Below are positions 21,734 through 31,396 of a stretch of DNA of 64,000 nucleotides, in pieces. The notes beneath the pieces were generated by a model. That model made no database searches and was not told the origin of the DNA. It saw nothing but the letters and a program-made list of their open reading frames with translations. The translations under genes were made by a program, and so were the position numbers. Each line of letters starts with the position of its first letter. Position 1 is the stretch's first letter. This stretch comes from Blastomussa wellsi (lineage: Eukaryota > Cnidaria > Anthozoa > Scleractinia > Plerogyridae): positions 14,015,227-14,079,226 of the forward strand of contig OX393570.1 in NCBI GenBank assembly GCA_947652115.1, given 5' to 3'.

Positions 21734-22217
21734 TTACTGAAACCCAAGCTTCCCAAGCCCGCCAAGGATCTTGTAACAAGGAATAGAGAGAAACAAGCAC
21801 ACTACTACAACGAAGGGACCAAATGACTAAGACAGCTCAAACCTGGAGATGTTGTAATAATGAAGCCAGATCCAAAAGATCGGAAGAAGCTGTGGACAAA
21901 AGCAACATGTCTCCAGGAAGTTGCCCCAAGAACCCTGATCCGTTCCAAAGACTACTGCCAGCCCTGAGGGGGCAGTGAAGCAGAACTGTTACTTCGCTAT
22001 ATTCTCATTTTTGTGTTAGGATGGACTTTGCACGCAGGGCAGTTGAATTTTAGTTCTTTTGTTATATTTTCACTTTATGTTAAGATGGACTGCTCAGGGC
22101 AGTTAAATTTGCCTTTGTCAACATCTTTCATTCTTTATTTTACAGACTTGCTTGTTATTTTATTTTATTTGCTGCCACTTGGAGCTTGTGTCATGTTGTA
22201 TTCAAGAAAGAGGAGGA

Positions 22218-22366
22218 TGTAACAATATTGTGCAATAGCGGCCTGGTTACCAGGCACTTGGTCAGGCAACCACGAGTTTAATGTTGAGTGTAGTTGACTT
22301 CATTGAGCTTCGGAATTATAGAGCCTTCACAAAGCTGTGTTTATTCAAGTCTCAAAGATCTTTACA
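22218..22366 (+). repeat. Gypsy-2 3' LTR
   Basis: 149 bp beginning TGTAACAATATTG and ending TTTACA. It is followed by the CCACT duplication. Confidence 0.92.
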
Positions 22367-22634
22367 CCACTGACTTGAGTCAGTCACATATTTTACAAAG
22401 TAATGTAATGCAATACATGTATGACAAAATAATGCAATGTTATTAATATAAAAATAATTTCTTTGTGAAATATCAGGTTTGATATTGTGCAATGAAAATC
22501 ACAATTCTTTGTGGGGAAAAATAGGAACAGGTATATACATGTAACTTACCAGAAAATTGTCACTTGGTGTGTGTGCCAAAACTAGTTTTAAGACGGAATC
22601 CGTTAGGACTTCGAGCATTCATTGGAAAAAATTA

Positions 22635-23046
22635 TGTACCAAAATTATTTACACCTTATTGCAAGCTTTTGTATTACTACTTCAAATATACTATCAAAAG
22701 AAATCTTTTCTAACAACACCAAACATTGAAAACATTTCGAAGTTCCACTGAATTCCACTGAATCGCTTAAAAGATGTGAGATTTTTCCTAAACCTTGCGA
22801 GCTTTGAAATTCATTTTCTCAGTCTCTGATAAGAAATTGTTGTACCAAAATTGTTTACACCTTATTGCAAACTTTTGAGTTACTGCTTCAAATATCTTAT
22901 CAAAAGAAATCTTTGCTAACAACACCAAACATCGAAAACAAATTTTGAAGTTCCACTATAATTCCATTTTACAAAATGGCTACATGTTAGATTTTGCCTA
23001 CAGCTTGTGATCTTTAAAATTCATTTTCTCGGGCTCTGATACAAAA
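22635..23046. repeat. Two tandem copies of an about 206-bp unit
   Basis: TGTACCAAAATTRTTTACACC at 22635 recurs at 22841, as do CAACACCAAACAT and AATTCATTTTCTC blocks at matching offsets. The copies have diverged. No coding function seen. Confidence 0.75.
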
Positions 23047-23675
23047 TTGTTGTCGGTGTTATCACAAATAATTACTTACATCTTTACCTTTTATTAAGGG
23101 TAAAAAATAACGCAATATGATTTAAATTATTCTGGTACACGATTTTTGTCCAACTTAAATAAATATTACTCAACTTCCTGGTGGATTCCGTCTTAAAAGA
23201 CCCTCTCTGTGAAGACTCATTGGAAATTGCAAGGGATAGAGGGAGGGGTCCTTTAATGTCACAATGATTTATTTTTAAAGGAAAGTAGGAACTTAAACAG
23301 AATTTCCAAAGGTAAGAAGAAGTCAAAAATATTATCTGGAACAACACAAGCTATGTGTATGCTTTCTGGGCTAGTACATCTTTGGATCTCTGAAAGGTGA
23401 TCAAGCCTGAAAGATTTGACAATTGTGGATCTTGATCTCACAGGATGATGGCAATATGTTTAGCCTTTGAGGGCTTGTTTAGGGTTGCATAATTAGGAAA
23501 TAATAAAAGCTTCTATTATTTTGGGTTAGCTACATGTAGTGTACACATACATGTAATATAAGCGATCACGCAAGATTTATAATCTTTCAGTTTATACTCT
23601 GTACCATGCTACTGTAATTATCCACTATATTCAATCTAAATATAAACACTGCATCCTAGAGACTGTATTTTCACA
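23047..23675. other. Intergenic stretch, no gene seen
   Basis: AT-rich DNA. No supported gene between the tandem repeat and the virus-like cassette. Confidence 0.45.
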
Positions 23676-25330
23676 TTAAAATCTCATGTGAGGGGAGGTC
23701 GTCTCTTTTCTGGCAGAGCACGCCTGGCTTCTGATTTTGGCTGTTGTGGCGTTTCTGGTCGAGCAGTCGTCGAGATATATCTGGCTGCCGGAGCCAGCCG
23801 TTGGCGTTGGTTCCTCCTTTTCAGCTGTTTGGGAGACAGGCGCTGGCTCTTTTTTTGACACTGCTGCTTTGTGTATCGGATTGGAAGGGTGACTGTTTGG
23901 CGGGTTTATTTTCGATTTCCCGCCATCCATCAGCCGAAGCGCTGCTTTTTTTGTGCTTTTGTTTGCCCCGTCATTGACCCCCAGCTTCATGGCCGGTATC
24001 GCTTGTTTCAACCAGTTGTTGTAGCCAACCGTGCTTTCTGTGTTAATTACCATCAGCCAGGCGCCCGGGCATACAGCAAAGTTGAGCCTCACCTTTGCTT
24101 CATCCACGGCCAGCTGATAACGCTGCACGCTTTTTGCCAGGCCAGACTGCCTTATCGCGTCTTCCACCAAGACAAGGAACTCACTTTGCGCCTCCTTTGT
24201 GCGCCCCCATCGCCCAGGATGCTGCTTCGGACGTTGACTTGCGCGCCCAAGACACAATAAACGAACGCCTCTATCGACTGGTTTATTCGCGACAAACCCG
24301 CCTGGATCAAACCTGCCGAGGTTTTGGGCGCGAACCAGTTGAATTGCTCTTCCGCGGCGTCGTTTCTTATGAAGCATATTAAAATCCCCTTTTCTGACGC
24401 CCTTGGGTCCTCGTCGTCGAATTTTGCTTTTGCCGATGGATAGGGTACGTCCAGTATGAAAGGTTCGTGGCAATAAATGTAAACGCTCCCCAGGCCGTGG
24501 TTTGGACCTCGCATGTAGCGGAAATCTTTTTAAGACGCCACGTCATGGTTGTTGCTGGTCTGACTCCATGTTGGGTCGCCCGGCAGCGCGCTCACGCTTT
24601 GGATGCCTCCGAGCTGATACAGGATGCGCCGAACCGTGAAGTACACGTGGAAGATATAGAAAGCCCGCACCTGCGGCGGCAGATTCAGCATTGTGTTATC
24701 TTTGTCAAATACTTCTCGAGATATTCCGCAACCTGTCGTCGCACACCACACTGCAAAGTTTAGCTGCTGTTCCCAGAAAGATAGATTTGTCCCCGCTTGC
24801 CATTTTTTTGCGGGCTTTGACGTTTCGAACTTATGTTGTTCCTTTTGGAATACCTCTCTGAACTTTTTTGTAAAATACTGGTCAGGGGCGACATAAATGT
24901 TGATTGATTTGTTGAATATTTTCTTCAAACCTGGCGCCACGTCTTCCAATGGAACTGCTGTAACCGGCAGCGAGCTTTTTTCTGTGCTGGGCGTTAACTG
25001 GTAAGGGAAGCTGCCAACGTCAACCAAACCCAGCACGCTTTTCATGCCTGCACTCCAATATTTGCGGTCTGAACTGAAGACGCTTTTCAGACTGCCGGGA
25101 CCCTCTTTGTAAAATATTTCAGCTGTTGCTGTGTGGTCCGACGCAAAAAATGTCTGTGCTACAAATTGGCTTTTGTCGGCCCTCGGAAACTGTGCAGAAA
25201 AAGCCGCCCACGCCTTCTCTTGTGCAAGCTTCGCGGCAGACTGCGCGTTACCGACAGACTGCGCTCTTTTCTCGAGATAGTCAGACGCAACGGAATCTGT
25301 TTGTGTACGTGCGTTTTTCCAGATGTTCAT
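23676..25330 (-). pseudogene. Large unrecognised protein of a virus-like cassette
   Basis: I chose the ATG at 25328-25330 (MNIWKNARTQTDS) because the frame then reads well for about 265 residues, with aromatic-rich globular sequence such as LSFWEQQLNFAVWCATTG and FYIFHVYFTVRRILYQLG. An in-frame TAA at 24530 interrupts it. The same frame continues with GPNHGLGSVYIYCHEPF, EEQFNWFAPKTSAG and QVNVRSSILGDGG. Near 24200, in a G run, it switches frame and continues QSEFLVLVEDAIRQ and VRLNFAVCPGAWLMVINTES, ending in a Pro/Ser/Lys-rich tail. Reconnected this would be roughly 530-550 residues. I do not recognise a domain. The neighbours (a divergent penton-like gene 55 bp away and a late-domain membrane protein) suggest a structural or replication protein of a DNA virus-like element. 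That is inference. Confidence 0.6.
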
Positions 25331-25384
25331 CTTTCTATATTCCCCATTATTTTTCAATTGAAAATTTGTGTGCAACAAAATAAA

Positions 25385-26024
25385 ATGGTTGTGCTTACTA
25401 TTTCTACGTCTTTCCATGCACCCTCAATTTTGACAACCCGATTCCCATTCGTAAGGCTGTTCTCTTGTTCGCTTTATAATTCGTGGCATAATTTAAAAAA
25501 CCATGGGGTAATTGCAATGTCTGATCCAGATGGTAAACGTGCTGTTCCCAATACTTTCCCCAAAGGGTATTACACTCTTGGAAGTATGGCTCAAACTATA
25601 GAACATGCGTTCGCTAAATTTAATGTAAAACTTCCCACTGAAATAAATACACCAGCTGGTGTAATGGTAATTAACAACTTTGAGAATAAAAAATAACTCT
25701 TGATGACGACTTAGCCAATTTTCTTGGTATATACCGCGTTTCGTCAAACGGCTTCGAACACCGAGTACTTACTTTGTCCATTGCGACTTGGTTGACCGCA
25801 ATCAAAATTTGGTCAATGGCAAAGCTTCAACCCTTCTTGCAAAGTTTGACATCCGAGGGGAAGCTTTCGCAAAAGTCCACTATCAAAAGGACGAACAGCC
25901 GCCCTTTCGTAACGCTTCGACATACAAATATGTTAACAGCGTAACGCTTTCTGTCCAAGATGAGGATGGAGAGCTTTTTGATTTTAACGATCAACCCCTA
26001 GAATTCGAATTGCAAATCATTTAA
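25385..26024 (+). pseudogene. Penton-like (single jelly-roll) protein, frameshifted
   Basis: Starting at the ATG at 25385, the N-terminal part includes LYNSWHNLKNHG, resembling the YSWYNI region of Polinton pentons. It continues KGYYTLGSMAQTIEHAF and VINNFENKK, stops in an A run near 25695, and changes frame again near 25765. The last part reads YFVHCDLVDRNQNLVNGKAS, then SVQDEDGELFDFNDQPLEF. The order (a strand pair, then a Y.YCDLV-type strand, then D..G.L.DF...) follows the minor capsid proteins of Polinton/adintovirus-type elements. Compare the pentons at 44776-45558 and 59951-61983. Divergent transcription with the gene to the left leaves only 54 bp between the starts. Two or three frame lesions make it non-functional. 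Confidence 0.6.
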
Positions 26025-26048
26025 AAAAATAAAATCTGTGTCTATACC

Positions 26049-26652
26049 ATGTCTTCGGCGCCAAGTGCTCCGCCTGTTAATATTTATCCAGAGCTTCCCC
26101 TGGAAAGAACCGAAAATTTCCGGCTAACTGAGATCAGCAAAATTGAAAAAGAAATAACCGATGAGGCTGAACATTACAGGCTTGTATTGAAAAAATACAA
26201 GAAAGCTCGAAAAGTGATTCACTATTCCGCGGTCTCTCTTGGCGTTGCAAGTGCCGCCCTGTCTTCCGGGGCCGTTGCATCTTCACTCACTGGTGTCAGA
26301 ATTGTGGTCAGAGCGCCTGTTGCTGGAATAGCCGCTCTCCTTGGGTTGCAAGAAGCTGGAAAGGAAAGTTAAAAAGCACACGAAAATTCAAGCACTGGCC
26401 CTTGCAAAGCATGACTCAATAAAACGCTTCATCTCTCAAGCTCTTGACGATAACACTGTTTCCGACACTGAATTCAAACAGATCTCTCGTGAAATGCAGA
26501 AATATCGTGAACTCAAAGAAAGGCTGCGGGAAAACTTCGCCGAAAAACCGTCCGATTCGCCGGATATTGAAATGATAAAAAAACAGGTTCGGCAAGAGTT
26601 TCGGCAAGAGCTTCGAAAAAAACTGACGACGTCCAGCACAAATTTGAACTAA
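26049..26652 (+). pseudogene. Small membrane-type protein with PSAP and YPxL late-domain motifs
   Basis: The ATG at 26049 opens a frame with PSAP at residues 5-8 and YPEL at 13-16. An amphipathic charged helix follows (ISKIEKEITDEAEHYRLV), then a glycine/alanine-rich hydrophobic stretch (about residues 64-101) that could form a membrane hairpin. The frame breaks near 26350. The next frame (to 26652) supplies a long Lys/Glu/Arg-rich helix with ALDDNTVSDTEFKQISRE, probably the original C-terminus. PSAP binds Tsg101 and YPxL binds ALIX in many enveloped viruses. Whether they work here is inference. The gene starts 24 bp after the penton-like gene and reads in the same direction. Confidence 0.6.
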
Positions 26653-27722
26653 ACTTTGAGACAAAAAACACAAAAATCTCCATCTCTGGTTTAAAAAGTA
26701 GATAACGCGCTGTCACGCGCGACGTTGTGTGTCACGCGTGACATTACGTGCTGGTCACACACAGGGGCAAAACCATTGTCGGGGGGTGCTCGGTGGCATT
26801 TTGTTGCCTGGCCCTGCCAGGACTTTTGCGCTGCTGACAAGGCGGCTCTCCATTCCCATTTTACCTCTGGAAGCGAGGTTTGAAATCCCGCGGGTGGGAT
26901 ATCTGAACACCCCCTGTTACCATTAGGGCCCAGGCGGGCTCAACCCGAGGGTAATGTCCCATACCCGGTAATTCACCATCCGCGCAAGCCGTTATAACGG
27001 GATTCAGACCGAGGCCAGAGGTCACCTACCTTGGCTTCACCAGAATTTGTGAACTAACATGGTCATGGCAAGTTCGCTTATATGTTGAGACCAGTCTGGC
27101 GTTTACTTCTATTGTGGTGGCCTTTCTCTGTCCCTTGGAAAAAAAAATCCCCAATATTTGACATACGCATGCGCTTTGGGGTTCATGCATAAATTAAAGA
27201 GAGGGGAAACTTTGTTAACTCACATATAAACAGCTTCTCTAAGACAATGCTTCTGCTTTTCCACACGCTTTCTGTATTTTCAAGGAATTCTCAACACCCG
27301 TTTGGCAGAGAGAGGTCAGATGGATAACACAGCAAGTTGTAGAGGCAATGTCCGAGGTGGGGAGAGTGAAAACAGGCTCTGAAGAAGAAGGATCAGATCG
27401 ACAGTTCGATCGAGTGCCTTGACCGAATCGTGTTCTTCCACCCCGTTCTTCTCTTCACCAACTTCTGTGGCGGAAAAAGAACTTTCAGCTCGCTAACTGA
27501 GCGTAAGGTTTTTCTCAATTCAGCCTCTGGTTTGCCAAAAGACGTAACCGTGAGCGGTCAGCCATTTTGTTTTCTGTAACTCCGTCCTGGGGGAAATAAC
27601 AAACACTTCAAATTGGTGACGTGCTTTGAACTCGGTTCAAATTCTTTTATAAACATTTCGACGTAGTCGCTTTCATCGCCGAGGAAGTGTTTGCCTCCAT
27701 TTTTATAGCACGACAAGCACAA
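26653..27722. other. Intergenic stretch, no gene seen
   Basis: The region holds a short CG-rich set of repeats around 26705-26745 (CACGCGCGACG, CACGCGTGACA). No supported coding sequence follows, although a TATA-like ACATATAAAC lies near 27221. Confidence 0.45.
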
Positions 27723-28247
27723 TCAATGCCGTTTGCATTTTCTACAAGTCATAATCAACAACTCGGCAATTTGTTGGCATATGTAGCAGAAAGGAGCGTT
27801 TTGTATCTCCCTGTGAATTTTATCCCAGACAAGATATGCTCTTTCTTCGATACTTGAGGTAAGATACTCTTTGCTTGGCACGTTTTTTGCAAGTTCTTGT
27901 TCTAAATTCTGCAATTTTTCTAAATCAATTTCTGCTAGTTCTTGTTCTAAATTCTGCAACGTTTCTGTTAACTCCGGGGTAGCATTTGTTTGTTCTCGGT
28001 TCTTGCTGCATGCAAGTTCGTATATTTCCTGTTCAGACATTTCGTCTACAACATACTCTGCCCATAACATTTCCTTTAACTCCGGTGGTTGCATTTGTAG
28101 AAACCCATCATACAATGCAACCGGTTCTGGCAAAACATCGGTTGAATAATTTGCGGCAGCCATTTTTGGTGTATTTACTTGTGCGGATATTTCTTCAATT
28201 GGAAAATAATTCTGACTCAAGTTGGAGCCGAGTGAAAATCTCGACAT
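27723..28247 (-). CDS. Unrecognised acidic protein with a C-terminal CxxC-CxxC motif
   Basis: 174 codons on the minus strand. The first ATG lies inside the 41-bp minisatellite. A second ATG at 28160-28162 (MAAANYSTDVLPEP) has a better context and is probably the original start. The middle holds two near copies of LQNLEQELA joined by EIDLEK, a likely coiled coil. The C-terminus has CYICQQIAELLIMTCRKCKRH-like spacing (two Cys pairs, possible zinc binding; written here only in part). I do not recognise the family. Codon use is ordinary and there is no intron sign. It could be a remnant of a transposon gene or a real lineage-specific gene. Confidence 0.45.
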   Translation of the reverse strand: MSRFSLGSNLSQNYFPIEEISAQVNTPKMAAANYSTDVLPEPVALYDGFLQMQPPELKEMLWAEYVVDEMSEQEIYELACSKNREQTNATPELTETLQNLEQELAEIDLEKLQNLEQELAKNVPSKEYLTSSIEERAYLVWDKIHREIQNAPFCYICQQIAELLIMTCRKCKRH

Positions 28248-28475
28248 TAGGCAAACTGCAAGTTAGAGCCGAGTCAAAATCTCGACATTAGGCAAACTGC
28301 AAGTTGGAGCCGAGTGAAAATCTCGACATTAGGCAAACTGCAAGTTGGAGCCGAGTGAAAATCTCGACATTAGGCAAACTGCAAGTTGGAGCCGAGTCAA
28401 AATCTCGACAAAAGGCAAAGTGCAAGTTGGAGCCGAGTCAAAATCTCGACATAAGGCAAACTGCAAGTTGGAGCC
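28218..28475. repeat. Minisatellite, 41-bp unit, six copies plus a partial
   Basis: Units begin CAAGTTGGAGCCGAGT at 28218, 28259, 28300, 28341, 28382 and 28423, with a partial at 28464. They differ at only a few sites. The 5' end overlaps the N-terminal codons of the minus-strand ORF. Confidence 0.95.
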
Positions 28476-28501
28476 ATAAAAAAGTATGTGAAATTTTTTT
28501 T

Positions 28502-28545
28502 GGGGGGGGGGGGTGGCGGGGGGCCCCCACCCCCCGCCACCCCCT
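28502..28545. other. G-run/C-run inverted repeat
   Basis: A run of about 12 G is followed by GTGGCGGGGGGCC and then by its complement ACCCCCCGCCACCCCC. It can fold as a very stable hairpin, or the G-rich strand could form a quadruplex. Confidence 0.75.
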
Positions 28546-29336
28546 CGCTACCAGTTGGTTAACATACAGCCGACGCACCTTGAACCACCCGATACCACCA
28601 CGCACACTTGCGCGCTCAAGCTGCGAAGCTGCGCTGAAACCCTCATGAAATTTAGTGGTAACGGTCATTTTCGAAACGTTCGTTTCGAAAATTTTGGACT
28701 AACTCTTGAGGTTGTCCATTTTTCCGGAAAATTGGAAATTCCGGAAATTTTCTGTTCCATTTGGCAATTCCACTCAGTTTCGTTTCTCAAGCTGCCGGAT
28801 AGAGCTCTCATCAAGACCCTGAAGTCACAAATGATTAAGGCGAGAGGCTTTTACTCAACGTAGCGTACGTTTCTTCGTCTTATGCGATTGAAAATTAGTT
28901 TTTTGACCTGTTTCGATGTCTGCGGCGATAACTTTTGCACGGGTATTCGTCCAATTTATGGGAGAGAGGTTCCTTCGTTTCTTCTGTTCATATTTCGAAC
29001 GATTGAGCTCAAAATAATTATAAATAAAGGTAAGTTTACTTCTCCGTTTGAAGCAGCTCGCTGGTTTTACGCTGCCCTCGTTGTTCTGCAGGGTATTTTC
29101 TGTTAACTTGTAAAATCGTTGAGTAACAAGCAAGAATCGGACTACAAACCCGCCATTTTGACGTGACCGGTTCGGTCAAGTGGAAAAAACCGTTCCTTTC
29201 GGCACGTGGAAATTTCGGAAATTCAAACCGGAATTTTTGGCCCAATGGATCGCGCCCATGACATCTGTTTTTACTGGTAAATTTTGCAACTAATAACTCG
29301 GAAGATTCAAATTACAAATCCGAGCGACTTTCAAAA
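28546..29336. other. Intergenic stretch, no gene seen
   Basis: Several GGAAATTTCC-like motifs (28730-28755, 29208-29235) suggest decayed repeat sequence. No gene is supported. Confidence 0.4.
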
Positions 29337-29516
29337 ATGGCGGGAGAAGAAGCGCTTTTAATGAGTTCACTAGTACTGATTCTCGCTATATTTTTGCGAA
29401 AGAGAAGGAGTTCCGTTCAGAGGATGCGATTAATGTCTCGGCAGATGCAGAGGATGCGACAGAATGTTGTGAACCTGCCAATTCGAACAGCTCGTTGTAA
29501 ATCGTTACCAAGATAA
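29337..29516 (+). CDS. Short basic ORF with a hydrophobic N-terminus, unrecognised
   Basis: ATG at 29337 in a good context (AAAATGG). About 59 codons: MAGEEALLMSSLVLILAIFL, then Arg/Met-rich sequence (QRMRLMSRQMQRMRQN) to a TAA at 29514-29516. The first 20 residues look like a signal anchor. It could also be the first exon of a transposase gene. I cannot place it in a family, and it may be chance. Confidence 0.25.
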   Translation: MAGEEALLMSSLVLILAIFLRKRRSSVQRMRLMSRQMQRMRQNVVNLPIRTARCKSLPR

Positions 29517-30096
29517 TCTGTGGCGCGAGCACTTCAAAGTGAGCAGAGATACTTTTGGACACATCTGAGGACTCGTTGGCCCTGAGCTGGTAAGACAGAA
29601 CACAATTCTTCGCCTAGCTATCTCCGAAGAGAAGTGGGTTGCCGTTGCTCTTTAGAGCGTCTGGAAAATAATTTTGCCAGATTGTTTTGCAGGCAGCTGT
29701 CACTACACGCGATGCGATTGACTGCGGTATTTGTCGGGACAAGTTAAACCATCTTGCGAGGTGAGTTTCCTGTCGTAAAGGCGAGAAAACCCGTTGTTTT
29801 TCCTTGTGAAAACAGTTGACATTGTTAACTCGCTAAAGACTAGACGAAGTGTTTTCACTGTATTTCCGGACTTTTCTGACTTTATCTAGCTAAAATTGTC
29901 CTAGTGAAAACACAGCGTTAGTCCCGGCCAATTAATCTGTAGAGTTGTCAACCAAAGCAAAAGAGTTGAGTAGCTCAAAAAGTTGCTCTGCCATTGTTCA
30001 CGAAAGCGGCTTGCACGACGTTCAGAGAATACAAGCGGAGTTACGGTGATATCATTGAAGATTGTCGACAAGTAGTATAGGAGTTGGGGGAATAAG
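29517..30096. other. Intergenic stretch, no gene seen
   Basis: No supported gene. Confidence 0.4.
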
Positions 30097-30232
30097 CGCA
30101 TTTTGCCATCAGCCGATTTTGCTCTCATTTTCCACCAACTGATTTTGCGCTCATTTTCCACCAGCTGATTTTGTGTGAGATTTTCCATCAGCTGATTTTG
30201 CGCTCATTTTCCATCAGCTGATATTGTGTTGA
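30097..30232. repeat. Degenerate tandem repeat, about 26-27-bp unit, five copies
   Basis: Repeated TTTTCCAYCAGCTGATTTTG units, with a further diverged pair at 30277-30340 (CCACCAGCTGATTT, CCGCCAGCTGATT). It lies just left of the first Polinton gene and might belong to its terminal region, which I could not delimit. Confidence 0.7.
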
Positions 30233-30366
30233 TGTTGGTGACGTAACACCACAACTGTGGCGTGACGTCATGACTTGTTCCACCAGCTGATTTAGTGTGA
30301 GAGTTTCCAATCTGTTGGTCCGCCAGCTGATTCCAAAGACCGCTGGAATTATTGGAATTAAGTAAA

Positions 30367-31287
30367 TTAATATAAAACACCAATAGCAATAGTTTTATTC
30401 CCATCTCTTAAAATAATATTGGAATTGATACTGTTATTAGTATCTATTTTTAAGACGGCATCAATTATTTTTCCTTGACTGTTGTCTTTAGTTATGAATA
30501 AATTATTTTTTAGTTTAAATATTTCAACATCATATAATTTATCTTTTGTATGTAATTTACAAATGAAACCTTTTGTGATGATGTTTTTGATATTGTGAAA
30601 AATTAATTTGCTTTTAACTTTTTGATTATGAGGTTGAATTAGTTTAGTTTTACGATCAACTATATCAATAGTATTTAAAGCTTCAAATAAAGAACAGTTA
30701 ACTGAATTATCATATCGTTCTATAATATTATCTCCAAAATAAGCTGATATTGGAACAAATATAACATTCTTAAATCTGAATTTCTTAATCTTTTTACTAA
30801 AGTCAGTTACAAAATCATTATATAGTTCTTTATCCCAATTAATAGTATCCATCTTATTTATGCATATTATTAAGCAGTTGATTCCCATTCCGCGAGTGAT
30901 AAGAACATGCTCTAAAGTTTGACCAGATAGACCAGATTCATATTCTCCTTTTCTAATTGACAAAACTAATACAGCAATATCTGCTAAAGATGTTCCAAAA
31001 ATCATCTCATTAACTAATTCTTTATGACCAGGCACATCAATGACACTATATTTTTTTTCTTGATAATTAAATGAAACTATATTGAAATTATGTGTTTTTC
31101 CTTTAACTTTTTCATAATTATCTTCATCTAAAATGTGTGCTAACCACCATGTTGACATCTTAATATCATTAGCATTTTTCTTTATCTTTTCAATCTCTCT
31201 TTTATTAATGGTATTAGATTTTACTAATATTTGACCACCTAATGTACTTTTACCATGATCTACATTACCAATTAAAACAAATTTCAT
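30367..31287 (-). CDS. eRF3/eEF1A-family translational GTPase, Polinton-encoded
   Basis: 306 codons from the ATG at 31285-31287. The G-domain is complete: G1 GNVDHGKST (residues 7-15), G3 DVPGH (84-88), G4 NKMD (144-147) and G5 SAY (181-183). In switch I the sequence is KGKT (62-65), as in eRF3, rather than RGIT as in eEF1A. The RKGEYESGLSGQTLEH block and the terminal DGNKTIAIG also recall eRF3. The two beta-barrel domains after the G-domain appear short (306 residues in total against about 430-460 for the eEF1A core), and there is no N-terminal extension. Codon use is as AT-rich as the neighbouring polymerase, there are no introns, and it is divergent from polymerase B with about 110 bp between starts. 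It would bind GTP and possibly act in translation termination or elongation. A captured host gene at the element edge is the alternative. Confidence 0.8.
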   Translation of the reverse strand: MKFVLIGNVDHGKSTLGGQILVKSNTINKREIEKIKKNANDIKMSTWWLAHILDEDNYEKVKGKTHNFNIVSFNYQEKKYSVIDVPGHKELVNEMIFGTSLADIAVLVLSIRKGEYESGLSGQTLEHVLITRGMGINCLIICINKMDTINWDKELYNDFVTDFSKKIKKFRFKNVIFVPISAYFGDNIIERYDNSVNCSLFEALNTIDIVDRKTKLIQPHNQKVKSKLIFHNIKNIITKGFICKLHTKDKLYDVEIFKLKNNLFITKDNSQGKIIDAVLKIDTNNSINSNIILRDGNKTIAIGVLY

Positions 31288-31396
31288 ATATATTTATATA
31301 CATTATTGATTTAAGCTAACTTAAATTGGCTTGAATCATAAAGTGAAGTGAAATAAAAAGGGACTTAAAGATTTGGCGCGTTATAAAAATAATTAC
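31288..31396. promoter_or_regulatory. Divergent intergenic region between GTPase and polymerase B
   Basis: A 109-bp spacer, AT-rich, with TATATATTTATATAC next to the GTPase start. It must hold both promoters if the genes are transcribed separately. No further element can be assigned. Confidence 0.4.

Larger units (their letters stand above)
17847..22366 (+). mobile_element. Gypsy-2: degraded Ty3/Gypsy retrotransposon, plus strand
   Basis: The 5' LTR is 17847-18001 and the 3' LTR 22218-22366. CCACT is duplicated at 17842-17846 and 22367-22371. The LTRs differ by several substitutions and a 6-bp indel, so this is an older insertion than Gypsy-1 or Gypsy-3. TGGTGTCAGG at 18002 is the likely primer-binding site and GAAAGAGGAGGA just before 22218 the polypurine tract. 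The internal region keeps the gag-PR-RT-RNaseH-IN order but is split among at least seven frames. Confidence 0.92.

Noticed and set aside
24095..24382. Plus-strand frames opposite the large cassette protein
   Set aside because: They are shadows. The minus-strand reading has coherent globular sequence that continues across lesions.
26760..27060. Possible structured RNA in the GC-rich stretch after the cassette
   Set aside because: No convincing box motifs or conserved stems could be identified by eye.
28218..28475. CRISPR-like array
   Set aside because: The 41-bp units are directly adjacent with no unique spacers, and the setting is a eukaryotic genome: a minisatellite.
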